A DNA stretch of 64,000 nucleotides from Paramyrothecium sp. XJ0827 (lineage: Eukaryota; Ascomycota; Sordariomycetes; Hypocreales; Stachybotryaceae): contig JAJFPB010000002.1 in assembly GCA_020881915.1 (NCBI GenBank), positions 558,001-622,000 of the forward strand, written 5' to 3'. A program made the translations under genes and the position numbers. Position 1 is the first letter of the stretch. Each line of letters begins with the position of its first letter. Under the pieces are notes generated by a model. That model searched no databases. It worked only from the letters and a program-made list of their open reading frames with translations, and was not told where the DNA came from. Positions 20,646 to 32,665 of this stretch are shown here, in pieces.

Positions 20646-23600
20646 CGCATCTATGGCTGCAACGCTGTGTGATTGGCGAATGAGGAAGATATCGTATTTT
20701 GGTACTCGACAAAACGCGTTTGAAGGCTTTCAACGATCGTGTTGGCGGAGGTGGTCTGGCTCGTGACTCATGTGTTTGACAAGGTTGCCAAATGCGCTAA
20801 CTCTCTTTTAGAAGTTGAGTAACAGATCCGGTGGAGATGACGGTTCGCAAGCCTCTTCTCGATTAGCAGGTGAAACACTTGCCTCGTGGCGGTCATGGAT
20901 GCAGTTGCATATCGGCGTTATCCTCTGCATCAACAAAGAGAGTCAGGGCCAGTGAGTGCGTCACGTGCACGCAGACTACACCACGGAGGTGGTACAGCAA
21001 TCAATATGTTTAGGCGTTCTGTACTACCTGAAGGTGAGCGTTGCTAGGTGGCAAGTCAATGGAACCATGGATGTAGAGCGTTTTGCTCGTGGCGTTTAGG
21101 GTCGCTTACTGGAGGAAGACCTCATGACCCTACATGTGATTGGCGCAGAGCCAAGTCTCCTCAAGGTCAATATACAAACTTACCCACGATGGGAGGGTCG
21201 ATAGCCCAACATCAACTTGGGTAGCAGCTGATGTATATCACCGGACTTGCAACCTCCTTCGGATAATTCAAAACATAACCAGCCAAATTGCCAGCACTTT
21301 AGGACATCGGTGTGAGTTGGGAGTCATGACAGCCAGAGATTCACTTTACTCTGGTTCATTTTCTTCATCTCCATGTTGTCATCGTGCAACGGCAAGTAAA
21401 TGGCCTAATCCCGCTGTCGAATCATGATCGTCTTGCAGGTCTGCATCTCCTCATTATTGCGGCTGGCCATCAAGGGGTGACGTCCGCTCCTTGGCCTTTT
21501 GCTGCTGGATGCTTGAGCCCGCATATCCACTAGTGACACCTGAAGTGCTTGAGGTTCCGCTTCGACAAGTGGCAAAAATAAAGGTAGGATTGTGATTTGT
21601 TTCGTCTATCTGAGAGGGCACCACCCGTCGATTGGGAACCCATCCGTCGATGGGGGGGTTGTGTTACTCTACCATGGATCTTGGTTACAGCAGCAGGGAG
21701 GCACAAGGATGTTGTACCGAAAAAAGAAAGGAAGATGGACAAAACAAAATGCAATGTGCACTGACGAAGACTTGGTGACGTAAACGATGAGTTTAGGCAC
21801 TGCCTTCGGATAGCTTCCCCGTCAGACAGCACATCTTCTAATGGACGAACTCGATAGCCATACCTGAAGCATCGGTCTTGGCAACATTATAGTGTCATCA
21901 AACGTAATCGGCGAATAATGGAGTGCTGATTCACATTTAGAACGATGCGATCGTAACCAAGATCCGTCTCAGGCTGACCGTCGATCCACGTGATTGGTCC
22001 GTCGAGACTTGGTCGTGATGCAAGTCTAGACGATGTGAAGCTTCCTCAGGGATGCACAATCAAGCATCTCCATGAACATGAGTTGCGAACATCAACGAAC
22101 AAGAAGGCTGCTTCAGCATTAATGCCAAGCTTGGAGCTTATTGTGGTGGTGGCAGCGCCGCACTGCACGGAGCAGGGTCACTCGAAGCGGGCCCAGGGGC
22201 TCCGCTCTAGCGTGCGTGCAGGTCCCTCAAGCGGGAAGCTAGAAAAAATTACGAAGCGTAGCAAGCAAGCGTTGGTTCCCTCGGACGAGCTTGAATGGCC
22301 ATGTGCAGCAACCCGTGCAGCGGGCTGAGGGGGGGGCTTCGCTGTCCAACGGGAACTTTGTTTAGTGCTAGCCCATCATCGTGGGTCACTCGGAGGATGA
22401 CTGCATGAGCGCTGCAGTAGTCGTGGAGCAGTGCATATTGCGGAGGTTGGCGTGGGGAGGTTCCCAGTGATCTCTGTCTCCAGATTGGGGGCTGGGTGCT
22501 GAAACACCAGGGTGCGGAGCAAGGCTATAATACGTTAACCTGGGAGTTGCATCTCGACATTTGACCATCCAAGTCGATCGATCATCTGACCAGGTAAATT
22601 GCGAGGAGGCGTTCTGCTACACGGACTTGCGTCCCTACGAGCCGCAAGGGAGGAAGGGGTAGTGACGGGCGTGACTAGACACTCGCATGCACGGTATCAC
22701 AACCTAAACACGACCCATTCACGAAATACGAATGCACGACTGCTCAGAACAACGGGTAATGCTCGGAGGGACGCATCAACAACTATCATGGGCAGAGCAA
22801 GTTGAGCCGCCCGTGCAGATAGGCGGCGGCGGCGGCGGCAACGTGGATGGCACAGCGACGGGATGCTACAGCAGCATTACTGAGTCCCTGTCAATGATTA
22901 GCATACCAAGCCACTCCATTCGCCTACAGGTGAAGAGGCGCCCCAGGTGGTACCGTGCCCCGATAACGGTCCATTTGTGCATGCGGCGCTGCGCCGGGAT
23001 GGCCTGTCCTGCAACAAACAAAACCGCTTCCTCAGTGCTACCACTTCACAGTAAGGGACACTTCCCACAGTACTCCGTACCCGGGCCCCGGTGCCCTGGA
23101 TGCTTACCTTCCGGATGCAGTATCCAGTCGTACCGGTTGCTAGCTCAAGCTAATCTCGGGCTAAGACAGAATTTTCCTTCCCGCCAGCACGAGGACTGAA
23201 TCAAGCGGCAGCATCCAGGTGTGATTGATTCATGCAGGCGGGCGGTCTGCATTCCACTCGTTTGCAAATATTGAAACATTTGCCGTCCCGTCCGTCTCAG
23301 TGATCATCGATTTCCACACCATGATTCGGGACGCTGATACTGATCGTGCATGCATAACAATCGGTCCGCGACCCCCCCAGCCCAGCCCCAGCCCCTAGCC
23401 ATCCCCCCAGTTTCCCGCTGCATATTACCTGAATAGCCTAGAGGGCAGTGACGTACGTAGTCGAGATGTTCTCCAGTAGCACGACTTAAGGATGTGGAGG
23501 CCCTGCACATGGGCCCCTAGGCGAATGAGAATTCACGATCCAGTTGCACTACGATTAATTGTTGCGGGCCGAACTCCGCTTTGCCACTCGCCTTTCAGTG

Positions 23601-23717
23601 CACCGAGCGTCGACGCGCTGATAAGGGCCTTTTTCTGTTTCCTCCAACAGAGGATTATCGCCGTTGTTCCATCGCTTCGCATCCCCAACGACGGTTCGAG
23701 ACTCTGGATTGCCGACC
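20646..23717. other. Long intergenic region (3.1 kb), nothing coding recognised
   Basis: The largest gene-free stretch in the window. Apparent open frames on either strand (for example 22732-23199 plus and 21530-21832 minus) are compositionally odd and lack domains or introns linking them to neighbours. It has a short GGC microsatellite at about 22822-22839. It separates divergently transcribed F-box and MFS genes, so it contains both promoters, and it could host an unrecognised non-coding RNA. Confidence 0.5.
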
Positions 23718-25515
23718 ATGCCTCGACCGCAAGCCAAAGACCCGAATGCATTCCCGTATCGGCAACTGACTGTGCTGGGTGAGTGCCCCCCTCCACCTCG
23801 CGTCCCAGACCGCCTTGTCCGGGGAGGCCTGTCTGGTCCGCATCGCCAAATGTCGCGCTTGATGCTGACTTGAGGCCAGCGCTATGTCGGTTCTCTGAGC
23901 CGATTGCCTTCAACTCCATCATTGCGTACTCGTTCGCAATGATGGAGGACCTCGGGGCCGGCAAAGCCGAGGCCTCCTACTACAGCGGCCTGCTCGTCTC
24001 CGCGTACGCCGTGGCGGAAGCGATAACCGCCCTGTTCTGGGGCACGCTGTCCGACCGCTATGGCCGCAAGCCCGTCGTCCTGGGCGGCCTTGGTGGTGTT
24101 GCCATTTCATGTCTCATACTCGGCTTCGCAAAGACTTTCTGGGTTGCCTTGCTCGCGAGGTTCATCGGTGGTTTGCTCAACGGAAATGTCAGTGTCATGC
24201 AGACCATGGTCGCCGAGATTGTCACGAACCCGGAGCACGAACGTAAGTCAGCCGTGGCTTCTCCTCTTGTTTCATGATGCTGATGCAGTGATGTTGTGCA
24301 GCGGCTGCTTATGCCACACAGCCATTCGTGTGGACACTTGGTGGAATTCTCGGCTCCGCCATGGGCGGGTTCCTGGCGAAACCTGCGGACTTCTATCCTC
24401 ATCTTTTCTCTAAGGATGGTCTGTTCGGTAGATACCCCTACCTTCTTCCCAACCTAGCCTCTGTTTTCTTCATCATCTTGGCCATCGTACAAGGCATCAT
24501 TTTCCTCGAGGAAACAAACCCTCGCGTCAAGTCAGCCCAGGCGGCACATGATTTCGCCATTGACGATGAGGAAGACGAGACCACGCCTCTGCAGCGTGAC
24601 AGGCGGAAACCCTCACGGGCGTCCCAGATTTCCGCCAGCGAAAGCACGAAGCCGCTATTTGCTGAGGACAGTCTACCTGTACCAATCGGCGGCACCTTCG
24701 ATCTCAGACGAAGCTCGTTCGGAACCATGCATTCCATTGAAGTCCACAGGGAGCGACGATTGCCTATCCCGCAGACGGAGCCCGAGTCAGATTCTGATTC
24801 TGACTCTGGGGTCTACACTGGCCGCGTTTGGAATCGTACCGTCGTCATGCTGATCGTTGCGTTAATTGTCGTGGCCTACCATCAAATGGCCTTCGGCGCT
24901 TTATTGCCGATTCATCTGCTGGATGAACCTGCAAGGCCTCGCGGTCAACTCGACTTGTACGGTGGCTTGGGCTACTCTCTTCACGACGTCAGCATCTACC
25001 TGACGGTCAATGGCTTCGTCAGTTTGCTTATTCAAGCGTTCATCTTCCCCATTTTGGTTGCAAAACTAGGCGTCTGGCACACCTTTGTATCCACTGTCAT
25101 TCTCTACCCGACGACATACTTGCTCATGCCATTCTTGTCTGCGGTGCCTCGGTTTACTTCTGCTGGCATCTACATATCCATGATCCTGCAAGCATTCTAC
25201 GGAATTATGGTGGTTCCAACCGCCCTCATCCTTCTGAAAGATGCAACCCCTTCGACAACGCTATTGGGGCGGGTTAACGGCATGGCGATGAGTGGTTGCT
25301 GTCTTGCACGAACACTTTCACCACCAGTCGTCGGGTATATTTACGGCGCCGGTGGATCCGCTGCCGCCTGGTTCAGTTGCGCTGGTGTGGCTGTGCTTGG
25401 AGCGATTCAAATTCTCTGGGTTCCCAGAAAACATGTTCACGAAGTTACGGTAGAGACGGCTATCATAGGAAGGACTATCAGTCACTCTGAAGGTCCACCA
25501 TCTGAGCGAGGTTGA
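23718..25515 (+). CDS. MFS transporter (DHA1-like, YCR023C type)
   Basis: Exons 23718-23778, 23880-24242 and 24302-25515 (introns GTGAGT..CCAG and GTAAGT..GCAG), 1638 nt and 545 residues in frame. The short first exon encodes MPRPQAKDPNAFPYRQLTVL, the typical N-terminus of this group. The MFS motif between helices 2 and 3 is GTLSDRYGRKPVV. A long hydrophilic central loop (after EETNPRVKS, with an acidic stretch and an SDSDSDSG run) splits two six-helix halves. Later helices include PTALILLKDATPS and NGMAMSGCCLARTLSPPVVG. It probably sits in the plasma or vacuolar membrane. Substrate cannot be predicted; homologues are annotated as drug or solute exporters. Confidence 0.9.
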
Positions 25516-26496
25516 TCATAGCATAGCGTATTCAAAGGCTTCTTTGGTGGTTTTGCTTGGAAACTCTTGTCAGTCTTCAATTCAAATCCCAATACTATCT
25601 AGTCATGGGTTTCCCAGTGCTGAAACACTGTTTTGGTAATGGCAACCCGATTCTAGCGTTCTAGCATAGTTGGCATTGATTTACATGCGACAAGACGCCT
25701 TGGTTCCCTATTTTGGTGATCTGAAACGTTCGCAGACGACCTTCTTTACTCAGCCATGATTTGTCTTCAAATTCAATCCAACCATCTGTTCTCCTTGCAC
25801 ATGATGTCCAACCAGGGCTCTTTGAGCAACGGAATTTACTACGCGACAGGTTGGAATCCCGGTGGTTTAAGTTCCATGTGGTCTTGCAAGTGAACTAAGA
25901 AGCAGAAAGTGAAAAGGCATCAGCAGCTTTTCAGGGTTAGATTCCATCTTCAGCTGGAACAGAATAATTAAAAAGCTAGATGGTGACAGACAATTGCCAT
26001 GGCCTGTCGCTTCCCGCTTCGTTCCCCAAGCATCTCAATGTGTGGAGTGAGTGTGTCTTCCCTCGTACGTTGCAGCTCAAAGTTGTCTCACGTAAGGCAT
26101 TTACTGCTTTGGGGAATCAATCTGGAAAGCCTATTTAGTGAACAAGACGCATGCAAGTGCCCTGTTCTTGGCTGTCGTGCAGGTGAAGTGGGTCTCTGAG
26201 CGTTGTCAACGATACTTGCTCTTGATTTGGTTCAAACGCGCACATCGCCCAGGACTCAGCCAATGACTGCAGTCCCAAGGGAGGGGTTCGCTTCAAAGAA
26301 CCCTCGGTTTCCGTCCCACCGCTTCACACTGAGCACAAGCACGATGATTTGTATCCATCAAAGTGCTATTAGCTCTTGAGCTACCTCGCAATAAATACAA
26401 CAATGCTTCCCCTCTCGAGTTCTGACCCCAACCTTCACTTTGATCATCTACAATCCTAGTCTTTGGTGCTGCGACCGCTTCTAGGGCGAGATCAAC
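25516..26496. other. Intergenic, nothing recognised
   Basis: 3' flank of the MFS gene and promoter of the SDR gene, with a pyrimidine-rich stretch just before the SDR ATG; no supported gene. Confidence 0.5.
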
Positions 26497-27564
26497 ATGT
26501 CTCTCCTGCTTCGAATCCTCTCGTCGCCCTTGCTCTACGGCTCCCTGCTGTTGGCTCTGTCCTACAACCCAAGCCTCTTAGATACAGGGTCTGGCTCTGC
26601 GAGTACGGCTTCACCAAACCTTCTTGGAATAGGATTTCTGCAAGATGCTGTTGAAAGTTCGAGGACCTGGGCGGCTCTGTTTTGGCTTATCTTCATCACA
26701 ACTTTATACCAGTTGAACAGCCTGCTCAACCACCTTACTCGAAACTCGTGGGCCTTGAGAAACTCGCGCGAATGGGATTGGCCTAATGAGATTGCTGTAA
26801 TCACAGGCGGCTCAGGCGGTATCGGCACCGCCGTTGTTGAGGAGCTTGTAGCACTTGGTGTACGTGTCGCCGTTCTCGATGTCCAAGAGTTCCCTGCCTC
26901 CTTGAGAGATCACCCTCGCGTCAGTTACTTCCCCTGTAACATAAATGACTCGTCAGCCGTGGCGGCAGCTGCCCGAACTATCCAACTGAAGATAGGCCAC
27001 CCGTCGATCCTCATCAACAATGCTGGGATTTTCCACAGTAGTCCTATACTTGAGACGTCGGAAACTGTTTTGCGAAATGTCTTCAACATCAACTGCATTT
27101 CTATGTGGTTCACAGCTCAGCAGTTCCTACCGCACATGATCAAACACAATAAGGGTCATGTTGTCACAATGGCTAGTATCTGCTCGTTTGCACCAGTGGG
27201 TTCCAACGGCGCATACTGCGCTAGCAAAGCAGCCGCCATGGCGTTTCATGAGGTCTTGTCTGTGGAGCTCCAATACCATCACAAGACTACCGACGTTTTG
27301 ACGACAGTTGTGCACCCGTCCCATGTGCGGACTCCAATGATCAGCCACGTCATTAAGGATGTCGAGCGTGCTGGACTACAAATTCTTTCCCCTAAAAAGG
27401 TGGCGACGGAGATCGTGAAACAACTGCAGAGAAAACAAGGAGGCCGCCTCATGCTGCCTTGGTTTGTTTCCATTGTCTCAACTGTCAGAGTCTGGCAACC
27501 CTGGATGCGACATATAATGCAAATCACGATGGGACGAAAATTAGCAGAGACGGACGAGAAGTGA
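26497..27564 (+). CDS. Membrane-anchored short-chain dehydrogenase (RDH10/SDR16C-like)
   Basis: Single-exon gene of 355 residues. Two hydrophobic N-terminal segments (about 1-25 and 57-75) would anchor it in the ER or lipid-droplet membrane. The Rossmann fold follows: TGGSGGIG at 103-110, NNAG in the central strand, Ser in the MASICS block and the catalytic Y240-CAS-K244. The layout matches fungal SDR16C/RDH10-like dehydrogenases acting on lipophilic alcohols or ketones (retinol-like, long-chain or steroid substrates). It lies tail-to-tail with the hydrolase at 27691 (only about 125 bp), so the two are convergent. Confidence 0.9.
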   Translation: MSLLLRILSSPLLYGSLLLALSYNPSLLDTGSGSASTASPNLLGIGFLQDAVESSRTWAALFWLIFITTLYQLNSLLNHLTRNSWALRNSREWDWPNEIAVITGGSGGIGTAVVEELVALGVRVAVLDVQEFPASLRDHPRVSYFPCNINDSSAVAAAARTIQLKIGHPSILINNAGIFHSSPILETSETVLRNVFNINCISMWFTAQQFLPHMIKHNKGHVVTMASICSFAPVGSNGAYCASKAAAMAFHEVLSVELQYHHKTTDVLTTVVHPSHVRTPMISHVIKDVERAGLQILSPKKVATEIVKQLQRKQGGRLMLPWFVSIVSTVRVWQPWMRHIMQITMGRKLAETDEK

Positions 27565-27690
27565 ACCATGAACAATCTACGTTATCTGATGTAAATACAT
27601 GCATAGCAGTAATTTAGGTTGCTTCCTCTGCTTCTATCAAGCGCAGCTGTCGGACTTTCACCCGCATCATCAAGGCTGGACCTACTTTGC

Positions 27691-28868
27691 TCAGTGCAGA
27701 GCTTTATACAAAGCATCGCAGAACAGGGTGATTGCGCGAGAACCTGCTTCCAGCACTGCATCCATGGCAATGAAAGGGTGCGGCTGCCCTTCCATAACAT
27801 TCACGTCGGCCTTGACTCCATTTTCCTGCAGTTTCTTGGCAAACTCTTCCCCTTCCGTGCGCAGAACGTCAAGCTCTCCCAGCACCAAACACGCTGGTGG
27901 CAACTTGGACCAGTCGCCCGACCAGTACAGGGGACTTGCCTCCGGATGTGACCAGTCTTCCTTCTTGGGAAGGTAGTGGTTCCGGTACCAAAGCATTTTT
28001 GGAGCAGGCAGTGCGGGAGAATGCTGGTTTTCTTTCCAGGACGCATTGTTGGTGGTATCAGCCGTGTTGTCCATGACTGGGACAGACAATAGTTGTAGGA
28101 CGAAGTTGGCGGTTCCTCTTGTCACGGCCCGCTGGCACATGATGGCTGCAAGATTGGCACCAGCGGAAGATCCACCTACATCAAGTTCATCAGTCCACGT
28201 CTTATGACATTTCCGCGGGCGAGACTTTGGTGTTGCCGGGTAATTGACGTCAAGATCTCGGAGCGTCCAATAAATGTGACATACCTGTAGCCATTCTCGT
28301 GACGTCCAAGTCCAGCTCGGTCTTCCCTTGTCCAAGCACCCAAAGCACCACTTCCCATGAGTCGTCCACGGCAGCAGGGAATGGATTCTCTGGGGCCAAT
28401 CTGATACGTTGCGGCATGATTAGGGATCTTTCATGATTGTTCATCATGGCTTACTCGTTTGTCTACATACCTGTAGTCAACAGACACAACAATGCAGTTG
28501 CCTCGGGCGCATAAGTGGGACGCAATCACATTTTCGGTCTCAATATTGCCCAGAACCCATCCCCCGCCGTGGAAATAGATGCACACAGGCCAGCCCGAGG
28601 ACGGCTTCTGGCCTTCTGGTATGAAGCACCGTAATTGAACGTCCGGGCCGTCGGTCTCTTGCCTTGGTATAGACAGGTCCAACTTGCTGGCCACAGGTTG
28701 TAGCGGGCCGCTGCCGGGAATAAGGACGCCGCTTGCTCTTGATGCCTCTATTGGCTGCAAGTGTACTTGTTGCTTATCCGCGATGTGCTCGTTATAAAAG
28801 TCCGCATACTGCTTGTTGATTCGACCAATCACGGATTCGTGTAGAGGGTATGGTGGTTGAGAGCCCAT
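27691..28868 (-). CDS. HSL-type alpha/beta hydrolase (abhydrolase_3)
   Basis: Exons 28868-28471, 28400-28285 and 28175-27691, 999 nt and 332 residues in frame; introns begin GTATGT and end CAG or TAG. The ATG at 28868 follows a non-conserved in-frame extension and begins MGSQPPYPLHESV. Hormone-sensitive-lipase signatures: oxyanion hole FHGGGWVLG in exon 1, nucleophile elbow GGSSAG created across the second splice junction (usual form GDSAG), acid residue in LGELDVLR and His in GQPHPF. Typical reactions are hydrolysis of short-chain carboxyl esters or lactones. The DVDYRLAPE signature spans the first splice site, confirming the intron. Confidence 0.9.
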
Positions 28869-29277
28869 CCTGCCAGTCAGTGATGCGCTGTAACGCTTCC
28901 AATACCGTGACCAAAGCACAGGATCTTAGTGCTATCGGGTCTTCATATTTTAGTTGTTGTTTTGGTTCTCTACCTGCAGGCTTGTCCCGTTCATTTGCCG
29001 ATACCGGTGTGCCGATCACAACGTCGTCGCGCATGCGGGCAGTCGTCTGACTGGGCACGATGAAACACCGTAATCACTCCCCCTGTTGTCACACCGTGCT
29101 TGATAATGTGCGAAGGTAGCATGCATAACACATCCCTTGCAGTCGACGGAAGGGGTTGTGGTAACAGGCCTCGGCGACTGGAATAAAAGACTTTGTCTCA
29201 CCCGCTTGAAAGAGCAACAAGCTGTGATGAAGTAGCATTGACGTGCCTCTTATTCGCAACAAGAACTTCCGTGAGAT
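28869..29277. promoter_or_regulatory. Divergent promoter region, hydrolase / MFS permease
   Basis: About 410 bp separate the start codons of the minus-strand hydrolase and the plus-strand permease, so they may be co-regulated. No specific operator was identified. Confidence 0.4.
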
Positions 29278-31016
29278 ATGGCTCAAGAAACGAACAGAAT
29301 GGACCTTTCAAGGGATGAGAAAGAGCTTGCGATGCTCGACGATATCGATCAAGTTACAGAAGATGACTCTGCTCGAGTAGTCGACCACATAGCGGAGCGA
29401 CAACTTTGCCGAAAATTTGATTTCCGTCTCATGCCAGTGTTGGCAGTCATGTGTAAGCATTCCCAAGCGTTCGCTCGGCAGTATTTCTGTTCGAGTTGAT
29501 GAATCGTTCGCTTTCGGAGCACATTTGATCTAACTCAGTGCTAGACCTTTTTAATGCTCTCGACAAGGGCAACTTGGGCCATGCGGAAACAGCTGGATTG
29601 AGCAAAGGTACGTCAAGTCTCTCTTTGAGATCAGGAAGCACGAAGAGTGTCAGAAATCTTGGTTACTTTTCCCCATGCTTACATTCGCCCAGACCTCAAC
29701 TTCGCTCCAAATCAGTATAATCTTCTCGTCTCCATATTCTTTGTCCCTTACGTCGTGTTTGCGCCCCCCGTCGCGATCCTGGGCAAGAAGTTTGGTCCAG
29801 CCCGCGTTCTGCCTGTTCTCATGTTCACCTTTGGCTCAATGACTCTGCTGTCTGCGGCAGCCAAGAATTTCGGAGGGCTCTTCGCGTTGCGCTTCTTCCT
29901 GGGTATGGCCGAGTCGGGCTTTTTTCCCCTGGTGATTTACTACTTGACAACATTCTATCGCCGAGGCGAGCTGGCGCGTCGTTTGGCAGTATTCTATGCA
30001 GCCTCCAATATTGCGAATGCATTTGTACGTACCTCCCTGGGTCGTGTGGAGGCTTCAACACGATGGACTTGCAATTGACTGATCGAACACAGAGTGGACT
30101 GCTATCATTTGGCGTCTTCCATATCAAGTCAGACCTGCTTGTGTGGCGATATCTCTTCATTATTGAAGGCGCTGCTTCTGTTCTCTTCTCAATCTTTGCC
30201 TACTGGTTTCTACCTCTCAGCGCCGCGGAGGCAAAGTTTCTCGGTCCCGAAGAGAAGTCGCTCGCTTTTCACCGTATCCAGGTCGACTCATCCTCTGTTG
30301 TTTCTGAAGAGTTTAACTTCAAAGATTCACTTAAGATCTTCAAGTATCCGTCAACTTATGGCTTCTTGCTCATCGAAATATGCCTCGGAGTTCCCCTCCA
30401 ATCTGTGGCCCTGTTTATGCCACAAATCATTCAGCGTCTAGGTTACGATACTGTCAAGACCAATCTTTATACGGTGGCGCCCAATGTTGGAGGAGCGGTG
30501 ATGCTGCTCATACTCGCATTCAGCTCTGATTTCCTCCGCATTCGGTTCCCTTTTATCATGCTTGGGTTTACGCTGACCTTTATCGGATTCATCATCTACG
30601 CGGCTATCGATGACGTGCAAGCTCAGCTCCAACTTGCGTACTACGCATGTTTTATGATGGTCTGGGGTACATCAGCACCATCCGTCCTGCTGTCTACGTG
30701 GTACAATAATAACGTCGCCCACGAGGGTCGCCGTGTGGTTCTCACATCGGTGGGTGTGCCCTTAGCTAATCTGATGGGCTTGGTTTCTAGCAACATCTTC
30801 CGATCGGAGGAGAAGCCCAAGTACGAAACAGCCCTGATCACAACAGCAGTTTTCGGAATTAGCGGTTGCATTATTTCCGGTTTATTGGGTACTTACATGG
30901 TCTTTGACAATTACCGACGGAATCGAAAGGCAGGCAAGAAGACCACTGCCGCAGATGTATCGACCCTGAAGCTGCGTGAAGGGCCTGCAGTTCCTGAGTT
31001 CAGGTGGTTCCTGTAA
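29278..31016 (+). CDS. MFS organic-anion permease (allantoate/nicotinate, Dal5-Tna1 family)
   Basis: Exons 29278-29452, 29539-29607, 29693-30024 and 30093-31016, 1500 nt and 499 residues in frame. The hallmarks of the anion:cation symporter family are present: RKFDFRLMP before helix 1, LFNALDKGNLGHA with the conserved D-x-GN after helix 1, the APNQYNLLVSIFFVPYV segment of helix 2 and RFFLGMAESGFFPLVIYYL in helix 5. The family imports small carboxylates such as allantoate, nicotinate, pantothenate or biotin precursors across the plasma membrane. It is flanked by a hydrolase (divergent) and a D-threonine-aldolase-like enzyme (downstream, same strand). This suggests uptake and breakdown of an amide, ester or amino-acid derivative, which is inference. 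Confidence 0.9.
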
Positions 31017-31561
31017 CGTAGCCAGACAAATAGTTATCTGTGGGGGGTGTGTCGGTGGTTGGATCCACAAGCACCTTGGTTCACCAAGGACTTTTCAATT
31101 TGACGCGGTGGCTACCTTAGCACGACTGTCTAGCATAATACTTTGATAAGACCGTCCGTTATCCATAGCCAAGAGATATGATTGCTATCTTTCAATTGAC
31201 ACGATACAATCGTTGCGGTGTTGCTAAACAGGTATCTCAACTGCCTCTTTGGAGCCAGCTGCATGTCGCTATAATTTCGCTTCGCATGGTGCGGGGAAGT
31301 GAAACTCAAGCACTGTGTGGGCTAGTAAGCTGCTACGTTACCTCTACGAAGGATCGACAGGAGTACAATCGCCAGTCGTCTCGAGGGAACACAAGAGTGG
31401 CAGTATCCGGTTCTCGGCATCCAAAATATGTCCAAGTTGGTGATGAGGCCGAGGAACTTGTGTGTGATTATGTAACCTAATGGGTCGTGAACCCGCTCTC
31501 CTGTTTTGCACGTTACATGTCGCGAACTCAGGCCTCAAATCCTCCTGCACGGACGACCAAA
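31017..31561. other. Intergenic, permease to aldolase gene
   Basis: About 500 bp without a recognised gene. An alternative in-frame ATG for the next gene lies at 31517. Confidence 0.5.
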
Positions 31562-32665
31562 ATGTATGCTCCCAAAGTGGGTGACGGGCTCGATGCCCTG
31601 GACACCCCCTCCATGATCGTGGATCTGGACCTTATGGAGTCCAACATCAAGAAGCTCATGCAGACGCTCCTAGCCACAGGCATCAATGTGCGGCCACATT
31701 TGAAGACAACCAAAAGCGCCATCCTGGCCCACAAACTCGTCGCTGCGGGCGCCAAAGGCGGATGCGTCGCGAAGCTCAGTGAAGCAGAAGCAATTGCCGG
31801 GGCCGGCTTCGATGACTTGCTCATTACTTGTGAGATCATTGGCCAGCCCAAGGTGAGGCGGCTGGTCGAGCTGTACAAGAATCACAGGAAGATACGCATT
31901 GTCGTCGATAGCGAGGTCGGTGCCACTGCCATCAACGACGCGTTGGAGACTTCCGGTATTCAGGAACCGATTTCAGTCCTGATCGACCTAGATGTTGGTC
32001 TCCATCGTACCGGTATCGCTCCTGGAGAGCCTGCTCTTTGCTTAGCACAACACATCAGCAAGCTGAAGAAACTTCGATTGATTGGTATTCAAGGCTATGA
32101 GGGACATCTGCAACACCTTCACGATCGAGACGATCGCAAGACGCAATGCCTTGAATCGATGAGGATTCTGACCGAGACGGCCGAGGCGCTGAGATTGGCG
32201 GGCTACGAAATGCAGGTTGTCACAACAGGCGGGACGGGAACCGCAGAATTCTGTGCGGCGGTACATGGCGTCACTGAGGTTCAGCCTGGTTCTTTCATCT
32301 TCATGGACACGGATTATCGCAACGCTGTTGGCACATTCTACTCGAACAGCTTGACAATCCTGAGTACAGTTCTTAGCAAGCAAGGCGACAGACACGTCAC
32401 CATTGACAGCGGCTTGAAGTCGCTGACGACCGACAGTGGGCTGGCTGAGTGCAAGGACTCCAGGTATACATATGGTGTCATGGGAGATGAACACGGCTCT
32501 TTGATATGGGAAGAGGGAACACCAGCGATAAAAGTCGGTGACCGGGTTGAGATGATACCGAGCCACATTGATCCCACTATCAACCTTCATGACACATACT
32601 ACGCTCACAGGAATGGGGTGATTGAGGAGATATGGCCTGTGGACTCTAGAGGAAAAGTACAATAG
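31562..32665 (+). CDS. PLP-dependent D-threonine aldolase / D-serine dehydratase-like enzyme
   Basis: 367 residues from the ATG at 31562; an in-frame ATG at 31517 would add 15 residues. The fold is an alanine-racemase-type N-terminal barrel with PLP Lys in VRPHLKTTK (Lys48), a GCVAKLSEAEA segment, the DLDVGLHRTG strand and a C-terminal beta domain. The metal-binding signature near the end reads PSHIDPT, that is His-x-Asp. D-threonine aldolases carry His and Asp here, whereas eukaryotic D-serine dehydratases (DSD1) have His-x-Cys for zinc. That favours aldolase activity on a D-3-hydroxy amino acid (D-threonine to glycine plus acetaldehyde), though specificity is inferred from two residues. It may act on what the upstream permease brings in. 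Confidence 0.85.
   Translation: MYAPKVGDGLDALDTPSMIVDLDLMESNIKKLMQTLLATGINVRPHLKTTKSAILAHKLVAAGAKGGCVAKLSEAEAIAGAGFDDLLITCEIIGQPKVRRLVELYKNHRKIRIVVDSEVGATAINDALETSGIQEPISVLIDLDVGLHRTGIAPGEPALCLAQHISKLKKLRLIGIQGYEGHLQHLHDRDDRKTQCLESMRILTETAEALRLAGYEMQVVTTGGTGTAEFCAAVHGVTEVQPGSFIFMDTDYRNAVGTFYSNSLTILSTVLSKQGDRHVTIDSGLKSLTTDSGLAECKDSRYTYGVMGDEHGSLIWEEGTPAIKVGDRVEMIPSHIDPTINLHDTYYAHRNGVIEEIWPVDSRGKVQ

Noticed and set aside
22732..23199. 155-residue plus-strand open frame in the long spacer
   Set aside because: It has no domain, odd composition, a GGC microsatellite and no splice link to the MFS gene.
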